Assembly (NCBI RefSeq): GCF_900110995.1 | Contig: NZ_FOJF01000001.1 | Location: 3,322,803 to 3,386,802 of the forward strand | Length of the DNA stretch: 64,000 nucleotides | Direction of reading: 5' to 3' | From: Chitinophaga sp. YR573 | Lineage (GTDB): Bacteria > Bacteroidota > Bacteroidia > Chitinophagales > Chitinophagaceae | In this document: positions 54,223 through 63,737 of the stretch, one piece after another | Layout of the letters: each line of letters starts with the position of its first letter | Numbering within the stretch: the first letter of the stretch is position 1 | The notes under the pieces: generated by a model | The model's input: only the letters and a program-made list of their open reading frames with translations | What the model was told of the DNA's origin: nothing | Databases searched by the model: none | Made by a program: the position numbers and the translations under genes

Positions 54223-55358
54223 TTGGAGTTTTGATTTAAAAATGATTGTACTGAATCAATGATGTGTTGTAATTGATCTTGATCCATTTCGGTGTGAATT
54301 GGTAACGAAATTACCTTGGTTGTCAGGTCATTTGTAATAGGAAGGTTAAAATCATTTCCCCCCAGGTGTGCAAACATTTTTTGCTGATGAGCAGCGACAG
54401 GATAGTAGATCATGGCGGGAACCTGGCGTTCCTGCAGGTATTGTTGCAGGGCGTTGCGGTCTATGCCATTTAACTGAAGGGTATACTGGTGATATACGTG
54501 GTAACTGTTGGCAGCGCGGAAAGGAGTAGTGATCTGCGGGATGCCTGCAAAAGCAGCATCGTAAGCGTCCGCTACAGCCCGGCGGGCCTTAATATATTCA
54601 TCGAGGAGGGGTAACTTGATGTTGAGTACTACAGCCTGAAGGGTATCCAGGCGGGAGTTTACGCCTACCACATCGTGGTAGTAACGGGCAGACTGGCCAT
54701 GGTTAGCCACCATTCTGATTTTTGCGGCCAGCGCATCATCATTGGTGAAGATGGCTCCGCCATCTCCGTAACAACCCAGGTTTTTGGAAGGGAAGAAGGA
54801 TGTACAACCGATCTGGCCGATAGATCCTACCTTTTTCACTGTACCATCTTTAAAAGTATAATTGCCGCCTATGGCCTGCGCATTATCTTCTATTACAGGG
54901 ATATTATGTTTACGGGAGATCTCCATAAGAGGTTCCATATCTGCACTGTGACCGTACAGGTGTACTGGTACGATCGCCTTTGTTTTAGCCGTAATGGCTT
55001 TTTCTACCTGCACAGGGTCCAGACAGAAAGTTTTAGGATCTACGTCCACAAACACCGGCTTCAGCCTTAACAGCGCTATTACCTCTGCTGTGGCGATGAA
55101 GGTAAATGAAGGCGTAATGACTTCATCCCCTGGTTCCAGGTCCAGTGCCATCATGGCTATCTGTAAAGCATCTGTGCCATTGGCACAGGGAATTACATGT
55201 TTTACACCCAGGTATTCCTGCAGTGCCGTGGCGAATTGTTGTACAGGTGCGCCATTGATAAATGCGGCATTATCTAACACTTCTGCCATGGCAGCTTCTA
55301 CCTGTGGCTTTATTTTTAAGTATTGGCGTTTAAGATCCACCATTTGAATCGGAACCAT
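54219..55358 (-). CDS. DegT/DnrJ/EryC1/StrS-family sugar aminotransferase
   Basis: 379 aa from the start used here. PLP-fold markers: VDLKRQYLKIKPQVEAAM, NGTDALQIAMMALDLEPGDE, PVIEDNAQAIGG and the internal-aldimine Lys in TSFFPSKNLGCYGDGGA; later RLDTLQAVVLNIKLPLLDEY. It should transaminate a keto-sugar nucleotide for an amino-sugar glycan. A longer frame (start 55409) crosses a -7 element for this strand and the waaA promoter, so 55358 is preferred. First gene of the minus-strand operon. Confidence 0.9.
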   Translation of the reverse strand: MVPIQMVDLKRQYLKIKPQVEAAMAEVLDNAAFINGAPVQQFATALQEYLGVKHVIPCANGTDALQIAMMALDLEPGDEVITPSFTFIATAEVIALLRLKPVFVDVDPKTFCLDPVQVEKAITAKTKAIVPVHLYGHSADMEPLMEISRKHNIPVIEDNAQAIGGNYTFKDGTVKKVGSIGQIGCTSFFPSKNLGCYGDGGAIFTNDDALAAKIRMVANHGQSARYYHDVVGVNSRLDTLQAVVLNIKLPLLDEYIKARRAVADAYDAAFAGIPQITTPFRAANSYHVYHQYTLQLNGIDRNALQQYLQERQVPAMIYYPVAAHQQKMFAHLGGNDFNLPITNDLTTKVISLPIHTEMDQDQLQHIIDSVQSFLNQNSK

Positions 55359-55388
55359 GTCTGGGATAGATATTTTGTTTAAAGTGAG

Positions 55389-55396
55389 CAAATTTA
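55389..55396 (-). promoter_or_regulatory. -7 element (TAAATTTG) for the sugar-nucleotide operon
   Basis: On the minus strand this is TAAATTTG, 30 bases ahead of the DegT start used here. No clear -33 box. It supports the downstream start. Confidence 0.45.
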
Positions 55397-55401
55397 CAAA
55401 T

Positions 55402-55428
55402 TTTGACATAGGAAGGACAGTATCTTTG
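55402..55428 (+). promoter_or_regulatory. Promoter of waaA
   Basis: TATCTTTG (55421-55428) is an exact -7 match, with TTTG at 55402-55405 giving a 15-base spacer (shorter than ideal). It lies 35 bases before the waaA start and is divergent from the sugar-nucleotide operon. Confidence 0.5.
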
Positions 55429-55463
55429 CCCCGGGTTTAAAATTCAGTAAAAGTACTTATCCT

Positions 55464-56687
55464 ATGGTGGACACTCTGGTCTATAATATTGGTATCCGGT
55501 TATACAGGGCAGGAGTGTCTCTGGCTGCTTTTACGGGCAATGCGAAGGCTCGTTTGTGGCTGGAAGGGCGTCAAAACTGGCGGGAGAAAATTCGTGTGGA
55601 TGCCGGGGTTATATGGGTGCATGCGGCTTCCCTGGGAGAATTTGAGCAGGGAAGACCTGTGCTGGAGGCTATTCATAACAAATACCCGGGTAGCCGGATC
55701 GTACTTACGTTTTTTTCTCCTTCGGGTTATGAGGTGAGGAAAAATTATCCCGTGGCGGATCATATATTTTATTTACCACTGGATACGAAGCAGAATGCTA
55801 AAGATTTTATAGCAATCCTGCAACCCAGGCTTGCTATTTTTATTAAATATGAGTTCTGGTACCATTATCTCACTACTTTATATAAAAATAATATACCGGT
55901 GTTGTTGATTTCCGGCATTTTCCGGCCGGATCAGCCCTTTTTTAAGTTTTATGGGGGGATGTTCAGGGGTTTGTTGAAGAAACTGACCTGGTTGTTTGTG
56001 CAGAACCAGGAATCTTTGGATTTGTTATCCGGGATTGGGATTACAAATGCTTCTTTAGCAGGGGATACCCGTTTTGACAGGGTATATGATTTGTTGCAGG
56101 AGGCGCCACCAGTGGCAGGGATAAAAGAATTTATTGCCGGCAGGAAGGCGGTGATTGCAGGAAGTACCTGGGAGGAGGATGAGGTTATGCTGGCGGGTTG
56201 GTGGAAGCCTGCTTCAGACAGGTGTTTGATTATTGCTCCGCATGAAGTGAATGAAAGTCATATTCAGCAGTTGCTGGAGTTATTTCCGGGGGCAGTGAGG
56301 TATTCTGCATTGAAACCGGGATCTGTATTGATTATAGATAATGTGGGGATGTTATCAGCATTATACCGGTATGCGCGGGTTGCTTATGTGGGTGGAGGAT
56401 TTGGGAAAGATGGAATCCATAATATACTGGAGCCTGCTACTTATAGCAAGCCGGTGGTATTTGGGTCTGTGTTCCATAAATTTCCTGAGGCAGCGAGATT
56501 GCTGGTTTTAGGAGGAGCGATCTCTGTTAACCATCAGTTTGCAATGAACAGGGAAATGGAAGCTTTGTTGGAAGATGATTCACTTTGCGCAGAGATCGGA
56601 CAGATAGCCGGTCGTTATGTGGCAGATAATAAAGGTGCTACTGAAAGGATACTTGATTATATCCAGACGAAGCAGTTGATAAGCTGA
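55464..56687 (+). CDS. waaA: 3-deoxy-D-manno-octulosonic acid (Kdo) transferase
   Basis: 407 aa. N-terminal membrane anchor region, then the GT30 signature WVHAASLGEFEQGRPV with the catalytic Glu, PLDTKQNAKDFIAILQPRLA, and the C-terminal AYVGGGFGKDGIHNILEPAT and VFGSVFHKFPEAARLL that bind CMP-Kdo. It adds Kdo to lipid A precursor at the inner membrane. Its gene is divergent from the sugar-nucleotide operon. Confidence 0.94.
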   Translation: MVDTLVYNIGIRLYRAGVSLAAFTGNAKARLWLEGRQNWREKIRVDAGVIWVHAASLGEFEQGRPVLEAIHNKYPGSRIVLTFFSPSGYEVRKNYPVADHIFYLPLDTKQNAKDFIAILQPRLAIFIKYEFWYHYLTTLYKNNIPVLLISGIFRPDQPFFKFYGGMFRGLLKKLTWLFVQNQESLDLLSGIGITNASLAGDTRFDRVYDLLQEAPPVAGIKEFIAGRKAVIAGSTWEEDEVMLAGWWKPASDRCLIIAPHEVNESHIQQLLELFPGAVRYSALKPGSVLIIDNVGMLSALYRYARVAYVGGGFGKDGIHNILEPATYSKPVVFGSVFHKFPEAARLLVLGGAISVNHQFAMNREMEALLEDDSLCAEIGQIAGRYVADNKGATERILDYIQTKQLIS

Positions 56688-56742
56688 TTCTTATCTGTAT
56701 AGATGAGATTGGGTAAGATTTATTTAGACGATCGGCTCAGGC

Positions 56743-57777
56743 TCAGGTGAAACGTTTTCTTACGATGGAATAGAACTGCTTTACGATGCGGTTATCATCT
56801 TCCCAACCCTGACGGATTTTGAGTTCTCTTTCAATCCAGTATTCAGCTTCCTGTAAGGAGTTGAAATCGTTAATTGTCTTGATAGAACGTTCGTAAGTGT
56901 CTATATCTCCGCGGAACAATTCCTGGATGAACTGGAATTTATCGTTTATGCCTATGGCATGACGAAGGTCCTTTACAGGCATTTCACCCAGTCTGTCTGC
57001 CAGTTCTACCTGGCCCTGACGGAAGCGTTCGTTTAAAGAAGTTGTATTTTGAGCTACGCGCTGGTTAAGTTCTTTGAGTTCTTTATGCAGACCGTTGTTA
57101 GTTTCTACCCTGTTGTTGTTCTCTGTCTGGGAGTACAAGGTGATCATGGCAGGCTTTTTCTCTTCCGGTGTTTCTGGCAGAGGAGCCGGAGGCGGAGGAG
57201 GAATGGCAGATGGTCTTTGTACGGCAACAGGTTCAGGGATTGGCTTAGGCTCAACCGGTGTTGGTTGTTGTTCGGCAATTGGCTGATAAACAACTTGTTC
57301 CGGTGCTTTTGCAGGCTGAGGTGTTTGAGCTGGCTGATATACTGGTGCTTGGGCTACCGGTTCAGGTGCTTGTTCCGGTTTCTGTTCAGCAACCGGCTGA
57401 GGTACAACTGGTTTAGGCTGATAGGCCTGATGCTCAGGAGGGACTGGTGCAGCTGGTTGTTGTACAACTGTCTGAGGTTCGGTCACCCTTACAGGAGGTT
57501 CAAACTCAGGTATTTTTGCAACAGCAACTGCTTTAGCAGGTACTTTCTCAGTATAATTATAGTTATTTGGATATCCGTTTGCAGATTCATTCAATGTTGC
57601 AGAGGGCATAATCACAGCAATATGGCTGGATTCACGATGACCTTCCTGCTTTTGCCTGTTGCGTGTCTGAGTTATTTCAGCCTGCAGCAGTTGGGCATAA
57701 TAAGATATGGACTGCAATCCGGCATTTGAATTCTTTAATTCCTGTAATTTGTCAATTAATGCACTTATTTTTTCCAT
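56743..57777 (-). CDS. Conserved protein with a long Pro/Gln-rich central linker
   Basis: 344 aa, no signal peptide and no membrane segment. N-terminal helix (MEKISALIDKLQELKNSNAG), a disordered Pro-Gln-Ala-Val-rich segment at about 80-210 (many VAQAPVYQPAQTP-like repeats), and a structured helical C-terminal domain of about 110 residues (NDKFQFIQELFRGDIDTYER, SLQEAEYWIERELKIRQGWE). The C-terminal part is more conserved-looking than the linker. The function is unknown; the linker suggests a scaffold or assembly protein. Convergent with waaA. Confidence 0.72.
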   Translation of the reverse strand: MEKISALIDKLQELKNSNAGLQSISYYAQLLQAEITQTRNRQKQEGHRESSHIAVIMPSATLNESANGYPNNYNYTEKVPAKAVAVAKIPEFEPPVRVTEPQTVVQQPAAPVPPEHQAYQPKPVVPQPVAEQKPEQAPEPVAQAPVYQPAQTPQPAKAPEQVVYQPIAEQQPTPVEPKPIPEPVAVQRPSAIPPPPPAPLPETPEEKKPAMITLYSQTENNNRVETNNGLHKELKELNQRVAQNTTSLNERFRQGQVELADRLGEMPVKDLRHAIGINDKFQFIQELFRGDIDTYERSIKTINDFNSLQEAEYWIERELKIRQGWEDDNRIVKQFYSIVRKRFT

Positions 57778-57905
57778 AGTCTAAAAAAAAATAAATTGAA
57801 TGCAAAATGCGTTCCATGCTTAATTGTTAACGCCTGTATCAGAGAATTTATTTTACTTGCATAAAGTTATACCTTTTAATTAACTGTAAATCACAATAGT
57901 AGAAT

Positions 57906-58475
57906 ATGTTTATTGAACCTTCTCTTGCAGGAGGGCGAAGGGGTTGGATCGAAGTTATCTGTGGCTCAATGTTTTCGGGAAAAACGGAGGAGTTGATCAG
58001 GCGATTGAAACGTGCCCGTATTGCCAATTTAAAAATAGAGATTTTTAAGCCGGGTATTGATACCCGTTATGATTTACAGCATATTGTATCTCATGACGAG
58101 AGTAAGGTAATGAGCACTCCTATTGAGAACTCACAACAGATCCTGCTTTTGGCTCAGGACGTAGACGTAGTAGGAATAGATGAAGCCCAGTTCTTTGATG
58201 GAGAGCTCCCTTATGTATGTGACCAGCTGGCGCTGAAAGGGATCCGTGTGATTATAGCCGGCCTGGACATGGATTATCTGGGCAAGCCTTTCGGACAGAT
58301 GCCTTTTCTGCTGGCTAAGGCCGATTATATTACCAAGCTGCACGCCATCTGTGTGAAATGCGGGAACATTGCCAATTACTCTTACCGTAAAACAGCAGAT
58401 ACCAGCACAGTGCTGTTAGGAGAAACAGACCTGTACGAGCCAAGGTGCAGACATTGTTATTACGAAGTGAAATAA
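57906..58475 (+). CDS. tdk: Thymidine kinase
   Basis: 189 aa type II thymidine kinase. P-loop [15 protein letters not shown], the [12 protein letters not shown] acid motif, the lasso region, and Zn-binding Cys in HAICVKCGN and CRHCYYE. Salvages thymidine to dTMP. It ends one base before the stop of the convergent GtrA gene. Confidence 0.95.
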   Translation: MFIEPSLAGGRRGWIEVICGSMFSGKTEELIRRLKRARIANLKIEIFKPGIDTRYDLQHIVSHDESKVMSTPIENSQQILLLAQDVDVVGIDEAQFFDGELPYVCDQLALKGIRVIIAGLDMDYLGKPFGQMPFLLAKADYITKLHAICVKCGNIANYSYRKTADTSTVLLGETDLYEPRCRHCYYEVK

Positions 58476-58476
58476 T

Positions 58477-58962
58477 TTATTTTGCGGACGCTTCTGCCCT
58501 GAATGTGAATTTCTTCTGAGTCAGGTAACTGAAACTCACAACAAATAAAGTAGTTAATATTTTAGCGATAGTCGGGTATATATGAAATTGTTCTACGAAC
58601 AGTTTCATAAACCCGTAGTTGAGGCATATGCAAATGCTTACCAGCAAAAAATAGCGCACCAACTGCACCCGTCCGCGGAGATTGGACTCCGTGAATACAA
58701 TATATTTACTGAGGAAGAAACCTGTAGGGAAGGTAACGGCCAGGGACATAAACAGGGCCGCGATATGTGCACTTACAGGGATGAATAAGAGATGATAGAC
58801 TATTTTTTCGTCTAAGAGAAACCTATAACTTACCCAGTATAAAAAAATATCCAAAGCAGTATTACCGCCCCCGCAAGCCAGGTAGCGGAACGTTTGTAGT
58901 GGCATTAGTTTGGCGAACGGACGGTAAAAGAAGTCGATCACCATTAAAATAAACGTTCTCAT
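58477..58962 (-). CDS. GtrA-like membrane protein
   Basis: 161 aa with four predicted membrane helices. The GtrA fold is suggested by QTFRYLACGGGNTALDIFLY at the start, TGFFLSKYIVF in the middle and FVVSFSYLTQKKFTFR at the end. Such proteins are thought to flip or assist polyprenyl-linked sugars. An upstream frame reaches into accC (to 59106), so the start is taken as MRTFILMVIDFFYRPF at 58962. Confidence 0.82.
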   Translation of the reverse strand: MRTFILMVIDFFYRPFAKLMPLQTFRYLACGGGNTALDIFLYWVSYRFLLDEKIVYHLLFIPVSAHIAALFMSLAVTFPTGFFLSKYIVFTESNLRGRVQLVRYFLLVSICICLNYGFMKLFVEQFHIYPTIAKILTTLFVVSFSYLTQKKFTFRAEASAK

Positions 58963-59021
58963 ATCAAAAATGTACGGGACAAAACTAGCAAGATTTACCG
59001 TTACTGTATCGCGCTTTAGAA

Positions 59022-60506
59022 TTATCTTAACAATTTCCGGGTTTTCCACTTGTCCGGTTGTTGATTCACAGGTGTCTGCCGGGCTTTGCGCTGTTCCCGC
59101 TGCCATATTTGCACAGCGAGTATGGCTGCCGCCCGGGCCTCATCCGGCACCGGATGCTGCAATGATTCCGGGGTAAAATACTTCCCGATAAAGTTAGTGT
59201 CAAACTGTCCGTTGATGAAAGCCGGTTGCTGTAAAGCCCATCGTCCGAAAGATAACGTCGTACGTATGCCTTTTATTTGATATTCGTCAATAGCCCTTAA
59301 TAATCTTTCCCTTGCTTCCTCACGGGTAGTACCCCAGGCTATCAGTTTAGCGATCATGGGGTCATAATATATAGGGATATCCATACCGGATTCGTATCCG
59401 TCATCTACACGTATCCCATATCCCTGCGGACGGATATACGTACTTAATTTACCGGTATCAGGCAGGAAGTTATTAGCCGGGTCTTCTGCACAGATACGCA
59501 GTTCAATGGCGGCTCCATTAATAGACAGGCTTTCCTGGTTAAAGGAGAGTTGTTCCCCCCGGGCTACACGGATCTGCTCTTTTACGAGATCTAATCCGGT
59601 GATCATTTCCGTAACAGGGTGTTCAACCTGCAAACGGGTGTTCATCTCCAGGAAATAAAATTTCAAATGTTCATCTACCAGAAATTCTACTGTACCTGCT
59701 CCATAATAATTACAGGCACGGGCTACATCCAGGGCACATTTTCCCATGGCGGAGCGGATGTCCGGCGTGAGGCAGGAAGAAGGCGCTTCCTCTATCAATT
59801 TCTGGTGTCTGCGTTGTATAGAACACTCACGTTCAAATAGATACACGTAGTTGCCGTGCTGATCGCCCAGGATCTGGATCTCTATATGACGCGGAGCGCT
59901 TACGTATTTCTCTATAAATACGGCATCATCTCCAAAGGCGCTCATCGCTTCACTCTTCGCCAGGCGGATCTGTTCTTCCAGTTCTTCCGGGGCATTCACT
60001 ACCCGCATACCTTTACCACCACCACCGGCGGAAGCCTTGATCAGAATCGGGAAGCCAGTGGTTTTCACCACTTCCTTCGCCTCTTCCAGGCTGCGTAAAG
60101 GCGTTTCTGTACCGGGTACCATGGGCACACCAAATTTCTGTGCTGCCTGTTTGGCCGCCAGTTTGCTCCCCATCATTTCTATTGCAGCAGCACTGGGGCC
60201 GATAAATGTGATACCGGCATCCGCCACTGCCTGTGCGAAACGCGCGTTTTCACTCAGGAAGCCATAGCCGGGATGAATGGCGTCAGCACCTGTCTGCTTT
60301 GCAGCAGCTATAATTTTATCTCCTAAGAGATATGACTGATTAGAAGGAGGGGGGCCTATGCATACTGCTTCATCTGCATATTGCACAAAGGGCATGGTGC
60401 GGTCTGCCTCAGAATACACTGCCACAGTTCCTATGCCCATTTCTCTGGCCGATCTCATGATCCTTAAAGCTATTTCACCACGGTTAGCTACCAGTATTTT
60501 TTTCAT
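59022..60506 (-). CDS. accC: Biotin carboxylase subunit (acetyl-CoA or related acyl-CoA carboxylase)
   Basis: 494 aa. It begins MKKILVANRGEIALRIMRSA; ATP-grasp motifs ILIKASAGGGGKGMRVV and the HIEIQILGDQHGNYVYL, ERECSIQRRHQKLIEEAPS strands are intact, as is VEFLVDEHLKFYFLEMNTRL. The biotinyl carrier domain is not fused and no accB or carboxyltransferase is adjacent. Bicarbonate activation for malonyl-CoA or another acyl-CoA carboxylase; which one cannot be told. A frame from 60548 adds 14 residues overlapping the ccmB promoter region, so 60506 is used. Confidence 0.9.
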   Translation of the reverse strand: MKKILVANRGEIALRIMRSAREMGIGTVAVYSEADRTMPFVQYADEAVCIGPPPSNQSYLLGDKIIAAAKQTGADAIHPGYGFLSENARFAQAVADAGITFIGPSAAAIEMMGSKLAAKQAAQKFGVPMVPGTETPLRSLEEAKEVVKTTGFPILIKASAGGGGKGMRVVNAPEELEEQIRLAKSEAMSAFGDDAVFIEKYVSAPRHIEIQILGDQHGNYVYLFERECSIQRRHQKLIEEAPSSCLTPDIRSAMGKCALDVARACNYYGAGTVEFLVDEHLKFYFLEMNTRLQVEHPVTEMITGLDLVKEQIRVARGEQLSFNQESLSINGAAIELRICAEDPANNFLPDTGKLSTYIRPQGYGIRVDDGYESGMDIPIYYDPMIAKLIAWGTTREEARERLLRAIDEYQIKGIRTTLSFGRWALQQPAFINGQFDTNFIGKYFTPESLQHPVPDEARAAAILAVQIWQREQRKARQTPVNQQPDKWKTRKLLR

Positions 60507-60548
60507 GGAAGCGAATATAGCGGAAAAAACAACTTGCACGCTATTCAC

Positions 60549-60556
60549 TATCTTTG
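60549..60556 (+). promoter_or_regulatory. -7 element (TATCTTTG) very close to the ccmB start
   Basis: Exact TAnnTTTG ending only 7 bases before the ATG at 60564. If used, transcription would start within a few bases of the start codon, giving a nearly leaderless ccmB mRNA. The -33 region has TTG at an unsuitable 12-base spacing. Confidence 0.4.
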
Positions 60557-60563
60557 CGGCAAC

Positions 60564-61229
60564 ATGAAATCCACCGCATTACATCAAACCATTACACTTG
60601 TAAAAAAGGATATATTACTGGAATTGCGTCAGAAATACGCTTTTTATGGTATCCTCTTATACATTGTATCTACTGTGTTTGTAATCAATCTGATGATAGG
60701 CAAGCCGGAAGAAAAAATATGGAATGCCCTGTTTTGGGTGGTACAGTTGTTCGTATCTGTGAATGCGATTGCCAAGAGTTTTATGCAGGAGAACAGAGGG
60801 CGGCTGTTATATTTCTATTCCCTGGTACATCCGCGCAGCTTCATTGCAGCCAAGCTGATATATAATATCCTGCTGATGGCCATTATGAGTGTGATTGCGC
60901 TGGTATGTTGTATTATGTTCCTGGGCAATCCCATTATTAATATATGGTATTTCCTGGCAGTCATTATGCTGGGGGGCATCAGTTTATCCCTGTTGTTCAC
61001 GATGCTGGCAGCTATTGCGGCACAGGCCAATCAGAATGCGGCCCTGATGGCTATTATGGGGTTTCCTATCATGTTACCGCTGCTGATGATGTTATCCAGC
61101 ATAGCCCGTTCTGCCTTTATCATTGTTTATCAGCCTGGTTTACCTAAATTATTCCTGATGATGGGGAGCATGGATGTACTGATCATAGCCCTTTCTATGA
61201 TATTATTTCCTTTCCTATGGAAGGATTAG
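60564..61229 (+). CDS. ccmB: Heme exporter / cytochrome c biogenesis protein CcmB
   Basis: 221 aa, six predicted membrane helices. LVKKDILLELRQKYAFYGIL at the start and FLAVIMLGGISLSLLFTMLA, ANQNAALMAIMGFPIMLPLL in the body match CcmB. It is the membrane partner of CcmA in the System I cytochrome c maturation ABC complex; ccmA is not in the window. Start chosen as MKSTALHQTI at 60564. ccmC and ccmD-like genes follow. Confidence 0.9.
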   Translation: MKSTALHQTITLVKKDILLELRQKYAFYGILLYIVSTVFVINLMIGKPEEKIWNALFWVVQLFVSVNAIAKSFMQENRGRLLYFYSLVHPRSFIAAKLIYNILLMAIMSVIALVCCIMFLGNPIINIWYFLAVIMLGGISLSLLFTMLAAIAAQANQNAALMAIMGFPIMLPLLMMLSSIARSAFIIVYQPGLPKLFLMMGSMDVLIIALSMILFPFLWKD

Positions 61230-61267
61230 GATCAATCTGCTATCTCATTATAATCAGTTTACAGGAT

Positions 61268-61298
61268 TTTGAGATTAGTAATAAAACCTGTAGGTTTG
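61268..61298 (+). promoter_or_regulatory. Promoter of the ccmC-ccmD pair
   Basis: TTTG (61268-61271), 19-base spacer, TAGGTTTG (61291-61298): the best full match to the Bacteroidota consensus in the window. It sits 22 bases before the ccmC start. Confidence 0.7.
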
Positions 61299-61320
61299 CC
61301 CCGAATATAGTTCGTTTAAA

Positions 61321-61983
61321 ATGGCAAAGCACTGGTGGAAAGCTTTAGCGGTATTAATTCTTACATACACGATAATAGCCGGATTTACGCATAAAATACC
61401 GATTATCGGTACCAACGGACAATCATCCCGCGGACTCTACTTCCATGTACCCATGTGGATCTGCATGTATACAATGTTCACCATTTCTGTAATCAACTCT
61501 TTACGTTATTTGTCGGGTTATGATCTCCGTAAGGATGCACTGGCCAGTGCGGCAGGTGGTGTAGGGGTATTTTATGGTGTGCTGGGTTTTGCTACAGGTA
61601 CCTTATGGGCTACTTACACCTGGGGGAGTACTTTCACCAGTGATCCAAAGCAGATGTTAACCGCTGTGGCACTGCTCATTTATATGGCTTACCTGGTACT
61701 GCGTATGTCTATTTCAGACATCGACAAAAGGGCCAGGATCTCTGCTGTATTCAATATTTTTGCATTTGCTTTGTTGATCCCCTTAACATACATTATTCCG
61801 CGTATGGTAGACTCTTTGCATCCCGGTAGTGCCTCCACACCTGGTTTTGCATCTAAAGACACGGATAATAATATGAAAATGGTATTATATCCTGCGTTTA
61901 TCGGATGGACGTTGCTCAGTGTATGGATATTTACCCTCGTTGTTCGTTACAAAAAGTTAGAGCTAAAAAATATTTTTAAATGA
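61321..61983 (+). CDS. ccmC: CcmC/CcsA-like cytochrome c assembly membrane protein
   Basis: 220 aa, six predicted membrane helices. FHVPMWICMYTMFTISVINS supplies a probable heme-ligand His in the first periplasmic loop; the Trp-rich heme-handling segment reads LWATYTWGSTFTSDPKQ, a divergent version of the WWD motif. A heme-handling role in System I follows from the family and from ccmB next to it. It overlaps the ccmD-like gene by 4 bases. Confidence 0.88.
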   Translation: MAKHWWKALAVLILTYTIIAGFTHKIPIIGTNGQSSRGLYFHVPMWICMYTMFTISVINSLRYLSGYDLRKDALASAAGGVGVFYGVLGFATGTLWATYTWGSTFTSDPKQMLTAVALLIYMAYLVLRMSISDIDKRARISAVFNIFAFALLIPLTYIIPRMVDSLHPGSASTPGFASKDTDNNMKMVLYPAFIGWTLLSVWIFTLVVRYKKLELKNIFK

Positions 61984-62222
61984 TCAACAAAGCGTTTTCC
62001 TTTTGCTGCACATGTGTGCTGTTACTGCTTTCTTTAATAGCGAATGCACAGCAGCAGGATACAGAAAAAGGCCCCGTAAATGAATTTTTCCGCAGTAATG
62101 ATAAGATTTATGTGATAGTAGGGGTACTGCTGATCATCTTTGCCGGCATTATCATATTTCTGATTTCGCTGGAACGTAAGATCAGTAAGCTGGAGCAGCG
62201 CGATCATCAGGATAGGCAATAA
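61980..62222 (+). CDS. CcmD-like small membrane protein
   Basis: 80 aa. Hydrophobic N-terminal signal-like segment, then a single membrane helix IYVIVGVLLIIFAGIIIFLI followed by LERKISKLEQRDHQDRQ, the usual short cytoplasmic tail of CcmD. It overlaps ccmC by 4 bases. Small size makes the family call depend on context. Confidence 0.78.
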   Translation: MINKAFSFCCTCVLLLLSLIANAQQQDTEKGPVNEFFRSNDKIYVIVGVLLIIFAGIIIFLISLERKISKLEQRDHQDRQ

Positions 62223-62261
62223 GTCCAACTACATATATTTATACCAAAACAAATTCTACTT

Positions 62262-63680
62262 ATGGCGCAGGAACAAAACATGGACTTCTTTCAAAGTGTT
62301 GAAAGAAGCTTCGACAAAGCCGCACAATTCACGAAATGGGAAAATGGCATTCTGGAACAGATCAAAGCCTGTAATGCTGTGTACCGTATGAAATTCCCGG
62401 TACGCGTAGGTGATACCATAGAAGTTATCGAAGCCTACCGTGTACAACACTCTCATCACAAACTGCCATGTAAAGGTGGTATCCGTTTCAGCGAAGCGGT
62501 AAACCAGGACGAGGTAATGGCCCTGGCAGCTCTCATGACATACAAATGTGCTATTGTTAACGTACCGTTTGGTGGCGCTAAAGGTGGTATCAAAATCAAT
62601 CCCCGTAATTACACTCCTTTCCAGCTGGAAAACATTACCCGCCGTTATACTGCGGAACTGGTAAAGAAAAACTTTATCGGACCCGGCGTAGACGTACCGG
62701 CACCTGATTATGGTACTGGTGAAAGAGAAATGAGCTGGATCCTGGATACTTACATGAGCTTACGCCCGGGAGAAGTAGACGGTTATGGTTGTGTGACAGG
62801 TAAACCGCTTTCACAGGGCGGTGTCCGCGGTCGTAAGGAAGCTACAGGTTTAGGCGTATTCTATGGCCTGCAGGAGCTTTGCAATATCAAGGAAGATATG
62901 AAGAAAGTAGGCCTGGAACCAGGTATACTGGGTAAAAAAGTGATCGTACAGGGTATGGGTAACGTAGGTTACCATGCTGCCAAATACTTCCATGAAGCAG
63001 GTGCTATCATAGTAGGGCTTATCGAGTGGGATGGTGCTATCTATGACGAAAAGGGTATGGACCCCGATAAGGTATTGAAACACAGGAATGATACCGGTTC
63101 TATTATCAACTATCCCGGTGCCACCAACCTGAAAAACAATACAGATGGCCTGGAAATGGAATGTGATATTCTAATTCCGGCAGCGCTGGAACAGGTGATC
63201 CACAAAGGCAATGCGGCTAATATCAAAGCTCGCATTATCGGAGAGGCTGCGAATGGTCCTATTACACCGGAAGCTGATGAAATCCTGAATAAAAAAGGGG
63301 TGATCGTAGTACCGGATATGTTCCTGAATGCCGGTGGTGTAACGGTATCATACTTCGAGTGGCTGAAGAACCTGAGCCATGTACGTTATGGCCGTTTGGG
63401 CAAACGTTTCGATGAAAATATGAACATCCATATCCTGGGTGTAATTGAAGATCTGACCGGTAAAAAGGTATCAGACAGAGAACGGAAATTTATAGCACAT
63501 GGTGCGGATGAAGTAGATCTGGTATATTCAGGTCTGGAAGAAACGATGCATGCTGCCCTGCATGAAGTGCGTGAAATAATGGTAAGCAACCCTGATATAC
63601 ATGATATGCGTACTGCTGCTTATGTGTGTGCTATTAATAAAGTAGGCGCTGCTTACGAACAATTAGGTATTTTCCCTTGA
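62262..63680 (+). CDS. gdhA: Glutamate dehydrogenase (Glu/Leu/Phe/Val family)
   Basis: 472 aa. Substrate and catalytic residues lie in [12 protein letters not shown] and [20 protein letters not shown], with [16 protein letters not shown] and the dinucleotide fold [17 protein letters not shown]. It interconverts glutamate with 2-oxoglutarate and ammonium in the cytoplasm. It fits with urease ammonia supply at the other end of the window, but the two are not one operon. Glu versus branched-chain specificity cannot be settled by eye. Confidence 0.88.
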   Translation: MAQEQNMDFFQSVERSFDKAAQFTKWENGILEQIKACNAVYRMKFPVRVGDTIEVIEAYRVQHSHHKLPCKGGIRFSEAVNQDEVMALAALMTYKCAIVNVPFGGAKGGIKINPRNYTPFQLENITRRYTAELVKKNFIGPGVDVPAPDYGTGEREMSWILDTYMSLRPGEVDGYGCVTGKPLSQGGVRGRKEATGLGVFYGLQELCNIKEDMKKVGLEPGILGKKVIVQGMGNVGYHAAKYFHEAGAIIVGLIEWDGAIYDEKGMDPDKVLKHRNDTGSIINYPGATNLKNNTDGLEMECDILIPAALEQVIHKGNAANIKARIIGEAANGPITPEADEILNKKGVIVVPDMFLNAGGVTVSYFEWLKNLSHVRYGRLGKRFDENMNIHILGVIEDLTGKKVSDRERKFIAHGADEVDLVYSGLEETMHAALHEVREIMVSNPDIHDMRTAAYVCAINKVGAAYEQLGIFP

Positions 63681-63702
63681 TGGGTTATTTGTTTATACAA
63701 AG

Positions 63703-63737
63703 AAAAAGGACTGTTCTTTTCGGACAGTCCTTTTTTT
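63703..63737. terminator. Bidirectional terminator after gdhA
   Basis: Perfect 12-bp stem (AAAAAGGACTGT with ACAGTCCTTTTT), 9-base loop, ending in T7. It lies between gdhA and the convergent nuclease-domain gene. Confidence 0.9.

Noticed and set aside
57049..57729. 226-codon plus-strand frame rich in Arg, Trp and Leu
   Set aside because: It is the complement of the Pro/Gln-rich linker; composition explained by the CAG/CCx codons on the other strand.
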